Source: Arthrobacter sp. Leaf337 (GTDB lineage Bacteria; Actinomycetota; Actinomycetes; Actinomycetales; Micrococcaceae). From it: a stretch of 64,000 bases of DNA. The notes beneath the pieces were generated by a model. The model worked only from the letters and a program-made list of their open reading frames with translations. It did not search any database and was not told where the DNA came from. The position numbers and the translations under genes were made by a program. This document shows, one piece after another, positions 17,254-25,038 of this stretch (the first letter of the stretch is position 1; every line of letters starts with the position of its first letter). Location: assembly GCF_001423745.1 (NCBI RefSeq), contig NZ_LMPC01000029.1:168089-232088 (forward strand), read 5' to 3'.

Positions 17254-18493
17254 TTTCAGCGCCGCCATCATCCCGCCTGGAGTGGAGGCCGCTTCCTTGG
17301 CCGCCGGGCTTGTCACGGCGCTGCGCCGTGCCGGCCTGTCGGCTTCCCCGGACCGCGCCGTTCGGCTGGCCGAAGCACTCCGCCTGATCCCGCCCTTTGC
17401 CCGCGAACCGCTTTACTGGACGTGCCGCGTGGTCCTGGTGTCCTCCCGGGAGCAGATATCCGTTTTCGACGCCGTCTTTGCCGCTGTGTTTGACGCCCTG
17501 ATTGACCCGGCGGACAGCAGGGGCCCCGCCAAAGCACCGCCGGCCATCGGCTCCGGGGCCCGCCTCCGGCCGTCCCCGCCGTCAGGGCTGACGAATGCTC
17601 CGAATTCTCTCCCCAAAGCTTCGCCGCCCGCGCTGTTTCCCGGCAGGGAACGCCCCGAGGAGGAAGCCGGTGCTGAGCGCGCCGCCATCCTGGCCATGGC
17701 ATCGACGGAGGAAAGGCTGCACGAAACGTCCTTTGCCGAGCTCTCCGCCGAGGAAGTGGCCCGGGTACGCCAGCTCGTCCGCGAGATTGCCTTCTCCACG
17801 CCGGTGCGCCTGAGCCGCCGGACCCGCAAGTCGTCGCACAGCTCTGCACGCCTGGACATCCGGGGCACCGTCCGTGCCGCCCGGCGCGCGGGAACCGATG
17901 CCACAAGGCTCTTCTACGCCCACCGCAGTCCCCGTCAGCGGCAGCTGGTCCTGCTGTGCGATGTTTCGGCGTCCATGGAGCCCTACACGAGGGTTTTCCT
18001 GTCATTACTGCAGGGGGCGGTGACAGGCGCCCGGGCGGAGGCGTTCGTGTTCTCGACGCGCCTGACCCGGCTGACGCGGCAGCTGGCAGTCCGGAACCCT
18101 GACCAGGCACTGGCCCGGGCCGCAGCGAGCGCGCCGGATTGGGCGGGAGGGACACAGATCGCGGAGAGCCTGCGCAGGTTCATCGATGCGCACGGCCGCC
18201 GCGGCCTGGCCAGGGGTGCGGTGGTGGTTGTGCTCTCCGATGGCTGGGCCCAGGATGATCCGGAGCTCGTGGCCGCGCAAATGGAACGCCTGAAGCGGCT
18301 CGCCTACCGGATTGTCTGGGTCAACCCGCGGAAGGCGGACGCGAACTACCAGCCGCTGGTGGGCGGGATGGCAGCGGCGCTCCCCTACTGCGACGCCTTT
18401 GTCAGCGGGCACAGCTATGCGGCCCTCGCGGAAGTGGCAACCGCGGTCCGGGACGGACGCAGGACAACACAAGAGAGGCAGGGCACCAGCTAA
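17246..18493 (+). CDS. coxE: CoxE-type VWA-domain protein
   Basis: The 415-residue protein has a VWA domain in its C-terminal half with an intact MIDAS start (LLCDVSASM, D-x-S-x-S) and the later VVVVLSDGW. The N-terminal half holds a helical region and a low-complexity Pro/Ser linker near residues 90-135. CoxE partners the CoxD ATPase in Mo-Cu centre maturation. The ATG at 17246 lies inside the end of coxD, and the gene ends in TAATG shared with coxG, so the three are coupled. Confidence 0.9.
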   Translation: MADFSAAIIPPGVEAASLAAGLVTALRRAGLSASPDRAVRLAEALRLIPPFAREPLYWTCRVVLVSSREQISVFDAVFAAVFDALIDPADSRGPAKAPPAIGSGARLRPSPPSGLTNAPNSLPKASPPALFPGRERPEEEAGAERAAILAMASTEERLHETSFAELSAEEVARVRQLVREIAFSTPVRLSRRTRKSSHSSARLDIRGTVRAARRAGTDATRLFYAHRSPRQRQLVLLCDVSASMEPYTRVFLSLLQGAVTGARAEAFVFSTRLTRLTRQLAVRNPDQALARAAASAPDWAGGTQIAESLRRFIDAHGRRGLARGAVVVVLSDGWAQDDPELVAAQMERLKRLAYRIVWVNPRKADANYQPLVGGMAAALPYCDAFVSGHSYAALAEVATAVRDGRRTTQERQGTS

Positions 18494-19242
18494 TGCAAAT
18501 AGATAGCGCATTCTCCGTAGTCGCTCCCATCAACGACGTCTGGGACACTCTCATGGACTTTGAGCGCGTGGCCGGATGCGTTCCGGGGGCCCAGATCCTG
18601 AACAAGCTGTCCGACGACGCCTACCAGATCGGGATGAAGGTGAAACTCGGACCGGTTTCGATGCAGTACAAGGGCCAGATGTCCGTCCTCGAACGGAACG
18701 CTGACGAACACCGCGCTGTCTTCCAGGGCCGGGCGCAGGAAACCCGCGGCCAAGGTACCGCCGAAGCCACCGTCACCCTGCATCTGGCCGAGGCGCAAGG
18801 TTCTACCCGGGGTACGGTCAGCGCCGACCTGGCCCTGTCCGGAAAGGCCGCCGCCATGGGGAAGAGCGTCATCGGCGGCGTCACCGAGCAGATGATGGCG
18901 CTGTTCGCCGCCAACCTGCAGGCACTGCTCGCGGAGCATTCCAGCGAACCACCGCGCGGTGCCGGGCAGGAGGCGCCGGCGCCTCTTCCCGTGTCACCTG
19001 TCCCCGCGGCATCCGCACCATTGCCGCCGTCTGCACCGCCGTCTGCACCGGCGTCTCCACCTCCGCCCGCGCCGGTGCCAGCTTCGTTAACAGACAACAG
19101 CCTGGACGCCCTTTCGCTGGCCAAGGGAATGCTCACCGATCAGCTCAGCAACCCCGGCAAGCTCGTAGGGCTGTTGGCCGCCGTCGCGTTTTGTGCCTAT
19201 CGCCTGGGCCGCCGTGCCGGGCTGCGCTCGGGCCGGCCCTGA
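18493..19242 (+). CDS. coxG: CoxG-type SRPBCC protein with C-terminal membrane anchor
   Basis: Residues 1-150 form an SRPBCC/START-like domain (MQIDSAFSVVAPINDVWDTL, the usual CoxG start). A Pro/Ala/Ser-rich linker follows (about 155-200), and the protein ends in one hydrophobic segment (about 222-240, LVGLLAAVAFCAYRLG) and a basic tail. CoxG is reported to recruit CO dehydrogenase to the cytoplasmic membrane and to link it to quinones; the tail-anchored layout matches this. It starts within the coxE stop codon and is followed 24 bp later by the CoxF-like gene. Confidence 0.9.
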   Translation: MQIDSAFSVVAPINDVWDTLMDFERVAGCVPGAQILNKLSDDAYQIGMKVKLGPVSMQYKGQMSVLERNADEHRAVFQGRAQETRGQGTAEATVTLHLAEAQGSTRGTVSADLALSGKAAAMGKSVIGGVTEQMMALFAANLQALLAEHSSEPPRGAGQEAPAPLPVSPVPAASAPLPPSAPPSAPASPPPPAPVPASLTDNSLDALSLAKGMLTDQLSNPGKLVGLLAAVAFCAYRLGRRAGLRSGRP

Positions 19243-19266
19243 GCCGGCATTGGAGGTCAGGGAAAG

Positions 19267-20400
19267 ATGCGTGACGTACTCGCCGCCATGATGCCGGGCT
19301 GGCAGCAGGGTGGCACCGCAGGGTTGGCCACCGTGGTGCGGACCTTCCGTTCAGCACCCAGGCCCCCTGGGGCTTCCATGCTGGTCACGGCCGCCGGCGA
19401 AGTCTTCGGCTCGGTCTCGGGCGGCTGTGTTGAGGGTGCCGTTTATGAGCTCGCCACACAGGTACAGGCAGACCACCGCCCGGTGCTGGTGAGCTACGGC
19501 GTCAGCGACGACGACGCCTTCGCCGTCGGACTGACCTGTGGCGGCACGATTGAGGTGTTTGTCGAGCCAATTTCGCAGGAGTCGTTCGCGGGGCTGGGCC
19601 GGGTCCGTGAGGACATCGAGGCATCCCGCCCGGTGGGAGTTGCCACCGTGATAGAGCACCCGGATCCCGGCTGGCTGGGTCGCCACCTCGTGGTCCGGCC
19701 GGACGGGTTCGAAGGCGGGCTCGGCTCGGAGCGGGCCGATCAGGCCGTCGGCGACGACACCCAGGGCCTGCTGGCGGCCGGCCGTAATTCGGTGCTGACG
19801 TACGGTCCTGACGGCGAGCGCCTCGATAGCGGCATGTCCGTGTTCTTCGCCAGCTACGCGCCGCGGCCGCGGATGCTCGTCTTCGGGGCCATCGACTTCG
19901 CCGCGGCCCTGGCACGGCTGGGCACCTTCCTGGGCTATCAGGTCACCGTTTGTGACGCCCGCGCCGTCTTTGCCACCCAGGCGAGATTTCCCGACGCCGC
20001 GGAGGTGGTCCGTGCGTGGCCGCACCATTATCTCTCCGAGCAGCTCGCCCGGGGGCTCCTCGACGAGCGGACCGTGATTTGTGTCCTGACCCACGACCCC
20101 AAGTTCGATGTCCCGGTCCTTGAAGCGGCCCTTCGCGGTCCTCCGGTCGCTTATATCGGGGCGATGGGCTCACGGCGCACCCACAACGATCGGATGGAGA
20201 GGCTTCGCGCTGCGGGATTGAGCAACGAGCAACTATTGAAACTGCACAGCCCCGTCGGCCTGGACCTGGGGGCACGCACTCCCGAAGAAACTGCGGTATC
20301 GATCGGGGCCGAGATCATCGCCCTGCAATGGGGCGGCAGCGGCGAGCCGTTGGGCTCCCGTGCGGAACGGATCCATCATGACGAGGCGGCGGGCGGTTGA
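19267..20400 (+). CDS. coxF: XdhC/CoxF-family protein
   Basis: The 377-residue protein has both XdhC parts: an N-terminal domain with VSGGCVEGAVYE and a C-terminal Rossmann domain starting RMLVFGAIDFAAALARLG and ending DLGARTPEETAVSIGAEI. Such proteins bind molybdenum cofactor and deliver it to the large subunit. This is the second XdhC-family protein of the cluster and the longer one; CoxF is the best match by position and size, though CoxI remains possible. GGAGGTCAGGGAAAG before the ATG gives a strong ribosome site. It is the last cox gene. Confidence 0.85.
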   Translation: MRDVLAAMMPGWQQGGTAGLATVVRTFRSAPRPPGASMLVTAAGEVFGSVSGGCVEGAVYELATQVQADHRPVLVSYGVSDDDAFAVGLTCGGTIEVFVEPISQESFAGLGRVREDIEASRPVGVATVIEHPDPGWLGRHLVVRPDGFEGGLGSERADQAVGDDTQGLLAAGRNSVLTYGPDGERLDSGMSVFFASYAPRPRMLVFGAIDFAAALARLGTFLGYQVTVCDARAVFATQARFPDAAEVVRAWPHHYLSEQLARGLLDERTVICVLTHDPKFDVPVLEAALRGPPVAYIGAMGSRRTHNDRMERLRAAGLSNEQLLKLHSPVGLDLGARTPEETAVSIGAEIIALQWGGSGEPLGSRAERIHHDEAAGG

Positions 20401-20491
20401 TCGACGACGAAGCCGTATGCCCCACGCCCGCTGACCATGCAGCGGCGCGGCCCTCCGTGCAGAAATCAACGCCGGGCCATAAGCTCAGGGC

Positions 20492-21112
20492 ATGGCCAGA
20501 TACTTTGACGTGCACCCCGACGATCCCCAGCCCCGCGCGATCGGACAAATAGTGGAGCTGGTGAGGAACGGCGGACTGATCGCCTACCCCACCGACTCCT
20601 GTTACGCCCTTGGTGCACAGCTGGGAAACCGCGACGCCCTGGACCGGATCCGTTCCATCCGGCAGCTCGACAGCAAGCACCACTTCACCCTGGTCTGCAA
20701 GGATTTTGCCCAGCTGGGCCAGTTTGTCCAGATCGATAACGATGTGTTCCGCAGCATCAAGGCAGTCACGCCGGGCAGCTACACGTTCATCCTTCCCGCC
20801 ACGAAGGAAGTGCCCAAGCGCCTGCTGCACCCGAAGAAGAAGACCGTGGGCGTCCGCATCCCGGACAACGCTGTGGTCCAGGCGCTGCTGGCCGAGCTGG
20901 GCGAGCCGCTGCTCTCCAGCACGCTGCTGCTGCCCGACGAGGAGGAACCGCTCACCCAGGGTTGGGAGATCAAGGAGCGGCTGGATCACGTGGTGGACGC
21001 GGTGGTTGATTCCGGCGACTGCGGTGCGGAGCCGACGACCGTCATCGACTTCTCCGGCGGATCGGCGGAAGTGGTGCGGCGGGGCATGGGTGACCCGTCC
21101 CGGTTCGAATAG
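20492..21112 (+). CDS. Sua5/YciO/YrdC-family protein, YciO-like
   Basis: The 206-residue protein has the YrdC fold signature AYPTDSCYALG and PGSYTFIL, and KRLLHPKKKTVGVRIPDN. Core family members make threonylcarbamoyl-AMP for the tRNA t6A modification. This sequence is closest to the YciO branch, which conserves the fold but is weaker or untested as a TsaC substitute, so it may not be the main t6A enzyme. It stands alone after the cox cluster, with CAGGG before the ATG. Confidence 0.85.
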   Translation: MARYFDVHPDDPQPRAIGQIVELVRNGGLIAYPTDSCYALGAQLGNRDALDRIRSIRQLDSKHHFTLVCKDFAQLGQFVQIDNDVFRSIKAVTPGSYTFILPATKEVPKRLLHPKKKTVGVRIPDNAVVQALLAELGEPLLSSTLLLPDEEEPLTQGWEIKERLDHVVDAVVDSGDCGAEPTTVIDFSGGSAEVVRRGMGDPSRFE

Positions 21113-21151
21113 CCGCCTTGCCGCCCGACAGGCGCCGCGGCCCGGCTGGGT

Positions 21152-22174
21152 TTAGTCCTTCTTGCGAGCCCTGCTGGGCTGGACCCGCGGAGGTTCGCCG
21201 GGCATCTTGGGATAGTCCGGAGGGAACGGAAGCTCCCCCAGCCCGGCGCCGACGTCGCGTTCCCACCACTCGAGCAGCACGTCGATCTTCCCGGGTTTAT
21301 CCTTCATGTCCGCCCATGGGTCTCCGACGGTCTTTAGCCGGTCCGGGACGGTGAGGATGGTGAAGTTCTTGGGGTCGGCGCCGCCCAGTTCGTCCCAGCT
21401 GATCGGGCACGACACGGGGGCGTGGCCCAGCGCACGGGGACTGTAGGCGCCGGCGATGGTGCGGTCGCGGTTCGCCTGGTTGAAGTCCACGAACACGCGG
21501 TTGCCGCGTTCTTCCTTCCACCACGCCGTGGTGACCTTGTCCGGCATCCGCCGCTCCAGTTCACGGGCGGCAGCGATGACGGCGTGGCGGACGTCCAGGA
21601 ACTCACGTGTCGGCTCCACCGGGGCGTAGACGTGCAGTCCGCGGTTCCCCGAGGTTTTGATGAACGTGATGAGTCCGGCTTCTGCGAGCACGTCCTTCAG
21701 CTCCAGGGCTGCGGGGATGGCGTCGTCGAAGTCGGTGCCCGGCTGGGGGTCCAGGTCGATCCGCAACTGGTCGGGGTTGTCAGTGTTGTCGGCACGCGAC
21801 GGCCAGGGGTGGAACACCACGGTGTTCATCTGGGCGGCCCAGACGGCGGCGGCCGGTTCGTCCAGGACCAGCATGGGATGCGAGCGCGCACTCGGGAAGA
21901 CCACCTTCACCGACCGGATGAAGTCCGGTGTGCCCTTCGGCGGGTTCTTGGAGAAGAACTGCTCGCCGTCCACATTGTCCGAAAACCGCTGCAGCGCCAC
22001 GGGCCGGCCGCCGTTCGCCGCGATGAAGGCGTCTCCCACGTCCGCCAGGTAGCGTGCAAGGTCCAGCTTGGTCAGGCCCAGGTCGGGCCAAAGGACACGG
22101 CCGGGACTCGAGATCCGCATGTCGCGGGGACCGTTCGGCCCGTCAACGGTGAGGGTGGTGGATTCGCTCGCCAT
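21152..22174 (-). CDS. LigD-type DNA primase/polymerase domain protein (NHEJ-associated)
   Basis: This 340-residue protein is a stand-alone polymerase domain of the LigD family (archaeo-eukaryotic primase fold). The catalytic carboxylates are in RIDLDPQ near residue 138, with KTSGNRGLHVYAP behind. Such domains fill in or extend ends with ribonucleotides during Ku-dependent end joining. No ligase, nuclease or ku gene is next to it, so partners must be elsewhere in the genome. Length is normal for the isolated domain. It diverges from the amylosucrase gene with 162 bp between starts. Confidence 0.92.
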   Translation of the reverse strand: MASESTTLTVDGPNGPRDMRISSPGRVLWPDLGLTKLDLARYLADVGDAFIAANGGRPVALQRFSDNVDGEQFFSKNPPKGTPDFIRSVKVVFPSARSHPMLVLDEPAAAVWAAQMNTVVFHPWPSRADNTDNPDQLRIDLDPQPGTDFDDAIPAALELKDVLAEAGLITFIKTSGNRGLHVYAPVEPTREFLDVRHAVIAAARELERRMPDKVTTAWWKEERGNRVFVDFNQANRDRTIAGAYSPRALGHAPVSCPISWDELGGADPKNFTILTVPDRLKTVGDPWADMKDKPGKIDVLLEWWERDVGAGLGELPFPPDYPKMPGEPPRVQPSRARKKD

Positions 22175-22336
22175 GGTGACAACCTACCCCGCCCGCTCCA
22201 CTCCGTCAGTAGCTGGGGTCCGAATCGAAGAAACTTGGGCCCGTTCACTGGGCACGCGCCTGCGGGTCTGTCAGGATGTGAACTGGCCGGTTGCCCCCGC
22301 GGGTGCCCGCGAAAATCGTCGAAGGAGACCCGTTCC

Positions 22337-24253
22337 ATGGTTGAAGCCGCTGGTGTGGACCAGGCATTGTGGCAGCACGCACTGAGCGCCCTGGGCGCAC
22401 AGGCGGACCTCATGCCGGAAGGTCAGGACAGCTCCGACGTCCGCCACCGTTTCGACCGGCATTTCCCGGACCTGTACCGGCTCTTCCATGCCCTGTACGG
22501 CAGCAGACCGGACTTCCAGGAGCAGCTGACGGCACTCGTGCTTCAGACGGCCCGTTCCTGGAACGACCGCCCGGCTGAGCTCAAGGCACTGGACGCCGAA
22601 CGGGAGCGCAACAGTGGATGGTTCCTGTCGAACAACATGCTCGGCGGGGTCTGCTACGTTGACCGCTATGCCGAGGACCTCGACGGAGTCCGTGCCCGGA
22701 TCCCCTACTTCAAGGAGCTCGGCCTCACCTACCTGCACCTGATGCCCCTGTTCCTGGCGCCGGAACCGCATTCCGACGGCGGTTATGCCGTCTCCAGTTA
22801 CCGTGACGTCAACCCGAAGCTCGGGACCATGGAACAGCTGCGGGACCTCGCCGCCGAGCTGCGGGCCAACGGCATCAGCTTGGTGGTTGACTTCATTTTC
22901 AACCACACCTCTGATGAACACGAGTGGGCCCGGCGCGCGGCCGCGGGTGACCCGGAGTTCAGCGACTATTACTGGATCTACCCGGACCGCACCATGCCGG
23001 ACGCCTTCGAACAGAACGTGCGCGAGATCTTCCCGGATGACCACCCCGGCTCCTTCATCGAAATGCCGGACGGCCGTTGGGTGTGGGCCACGTTCCACAC
23101 GTTCCAGTGGGACCTGAACTACTCCAACCCGGATGTCTTCCGGGCCATGGCCGGCGAGATGCTCTTCCTCGCCAACCAGGGGGTGGACATCCTGCGGATG
23201 GACGCTGTGGCCTTCATCTGGAAGCGGCTCGGCACCCCGTGCGAAAACCTGCCGGAGGCCCACACCCTGCTGCAGGCCTTCAACGCCGTCTGCCGTCTCG
23301 CCGCGCCATCGCTGCTGTTCAAATCCGAGGCGATCGTCCACCCCGACGAAGTGGCGCTGTACATCGACCCCGCCGAGTGCCAGCTTTCCTACAACCCCCT
23401 GCAGATGGCCCTGATCTGGGAGGCGATGGCCACCCGCGACGTGTCGCTGCTGGCGCAGGCGCTGGAGCGCCGGCACAACATCCCGGCCGGGACGTCCTGG
23501 GTCAACTACGTCCGGAGCCACGACGACATCGGCTGGACGTTCGCGGACGAGGACGCCGCGGAGCTGGGCATCAACGGCTTCGACCACCGCCGCTTCCTGA
23601 ATTCCTTCTACGTGAACCGCTTCCCGGGCAGCTTCGCCCGCGGCGTTCCCTTCCAGGACAACCCTCGGACCGGTGACTGCCGCATCTCCGGCACGACGGC
23701 GTCGCTCTGCGGGCTGGAGGACGGCACCGGCCAGGCGGTTGACCGGATCCTGCTCGCCCACTCGGTGGCCTTCAGCACCGGCGGGATCCCCCTGCTGTAC
23801 CTTGGCGATGAAGTGGGGCAGCTCAATGACTACGGCTACGCCCTCGAAGAGGGCCACGGCACGGACAGCAGGTGGGTGCACCGTCCCCACTACCCTGGCG
23901 AGAGGTACGCGAAGCGCCACGACCGGACGACGCCCGAGGGCGCAGTGTTCGAAGGGCTCCGCACCCTGCTCTCCGTGCGGGCCGCTACTCCCGAATTTGC
24001 CGGAACGCGGCTGGTTCCTTTCACTACCAACAACCGGGGTGTCCTGGGCTACCAGAGGCCAGGCGAAGGATCCCTCGTCCTGGCACTCGCCAACTTCAGC
24101 GACTCACACCAGAGCATCACGGCGCAGACACTCTCCGGGTTCGCGGCCGGGGCAGTGGACATCGTCACGGGCAGCCCGGTCGCCTTAAGCGACGGAATCA
24201 CTCTCCGGCCGCAGGAGTTCATCTGGCTGCGGGTCACCCCGGCCCTGGGCTGA
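22337..24253 (+). CDS. amylosucrase-like GH13 enzyme
   Basis: The 638-residue protein follows the amylosucrase subfamily (GH13_4), which makes alpha-1,4-glucan from sucrose. The nucleophile Asp289 (LRMDAVAFIW), acid/base Glu331 (FKSEAIVHPDE) and Asp396 in YVRSHDDIGW line up with the Neisseria polysaccharea residues Asp286, Glu328 and Asp393. An N-terminal helical domain (1-90) is also typical. There is no signal peptide, so it acts in the cytoplasm. The ATG at 22337 follows AAGGAG; the frame is open 915 bp further upstream only because of GC content. Trehalose synthase and sucrose hydrolase are related alternatives. Confidence 0.85.
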   Translation: MVEAAGVDQALWQHALSALGAQADLMPEGQDSSDVRHRFDRHFPDLYRLFHALYGSRPDFQEQLTALVLQTARSWNDRPAELKALDAERERNSGWFLSNNMLGGVCYVDRYAEDLDGVRARIPYFKELGLTYLHLMPLFLAPEPHSDGGYAVSSYRDVNPKLGTMEQLRDLAAELRANGISLVVDFIFNHTSDEHEWARRAAAGDPEFSDYYWIYPDRTMPDAFEQNVREIFPDDHPGSFIEMPDGRWVWATFHTFQWDLNYSNPDVFRAMAGEMLFLANQGVDILRMDAVAFIWKRLGTPCENLPEAHTLLQAFNAVCRLAAPSLLFKSEAIVHPDEVALYIDPAECQLSYNPLQMALIWEAMATRDVSLLAQALERRHNIPAGTSWVNYVRSHDDIGWTFADEDAAELGINGFDHRRFLNSFYVNRFPGSFARGVPFQDNPRTGDCRISGTTASLCGLEDGTGQAVDRILLAHSVAFSTGGIPLLYLGDEVGQLNDYGYALEEGHGTDSRWVHRPHYPGERYAKRHDRTTPEGAVFEGLRTLLSVRAATPEFAGTRLVPFTTNNRGVLGYQRPGEGSLVLALANFSDSHQSITAQTLSGFAAGAVDIVTGSPVALSDGITLRPQEFIWLRVTPALG

Positions 24254-24347
24254 GCCCGTTCATTGGACCACGCTCCGGGCACGGGTTAGCGGGTACCTTC
24301 GCGATTCCGTGTGCCGGCTGCGCAGGTAATTCCGGCATCATGGACTC

Positions 24348-25028
24348 ATGCCCGTATCCGAGTCCCCCTTAACCATCAGCGTCGGCGATCTCCAGGTCTC
24401 CGGGCTCTACGCCCGGCCGGACAACCCGTTCGCCACGCTTGTCCTCGCGCACGGGGCCGGCGCCGGGATGGAGCACCCCTTCATGGCCGGGTTTACCAAT
24501 GCGTTGAACGACGACGGCGTGGCCACCTTGCGCTTCAACTTCCCCTACCGCGAAGCCGGGCGGAAGTTCCCGGACCGGCCGCCCCTCGCAATCGCCACCT
24601 GGCGGGCCGCCATGGAAGAGGCCGGCGCGAGGGCCGCTGCACACTCCGACGCCGGTCCGGTGTGGGCGGCCGGCAAATCGTTCGGCGGACGGATGGCGTC
24701 CATGGCTGTCGCCGAGGGAATGCCGGCAGCCGGGCTGGTCTACCTCGGCTATCCGCTGCATCCTCCGGGGAAGCCGGAGAAACTGCGCGATGAGCACCTC
24801 TACGGCCTCACCCTTCCGATGCTGTTCATGCAGGGAACGCGTGACACGTTTGCCACTCCGGAACTCCTGGAAGGTGTAGTTGCCCGGATCGGACCCACGG
24901 CCACCCTCAAGTGGTACGACGGCGGCGACCACTCCTTTGCGGTTGCGGGCAAGAAGCGCGATGCCGGGGAGATCGGCGCCTCCGTGGCAGCCCCGGTGGC
25001 GGCCTACCTGAGATCACACAGCTCCTAA
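24348..25028 (+). CDS. alpha/beta hydrolase, TEX30/KANL3-like
   Basis: The 226-residue protein is a small alpha/beta hydrolase of the COG3571 type. The oxyanion region LAHGAGAGMEHPF, nucleophile Ser111 in AGKSFGG, an Asp in MQGTRDTF and a His in GGDHSF form a normal catalytic triad. It is often labelled dienelactone hydrolase-like, but there is no Cys nucleophile, so that activity is not expected and the substrate is unknown. Its stop is only 10 bp from the stop of the convergent EF-G2 gene. Confidence 0.83.
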   Translation: MPVSESPLTISVGDLQVSGLYARPDNPFATLVLAHGAGAGMEHPFMAGFTNALNDDGVATLRFNFPYREAGRKFPDRPPLAIATWRAAMEEAGARAAAHSDAGPVWAAGKSFGGRMASMAVAEGMPAAGLVYLGYPLHPPGKPEKLRDEHLYGLTLPMLFMQGTRDTFATPELLEGVVARIGPTATLKWYDGGDHSFAVAGKKRDAGEIGASVAAPVAAYLRSHSS

Positions 25029-25038
25029 AGCTGGAAAC

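Noticed and set aside
22271-23920. 549-codon open frame antisense to amylosucrase
   Set aside because: Opposite an enzyme with all catalytic residues intact; Val/Gly/Asp-rich shadow.
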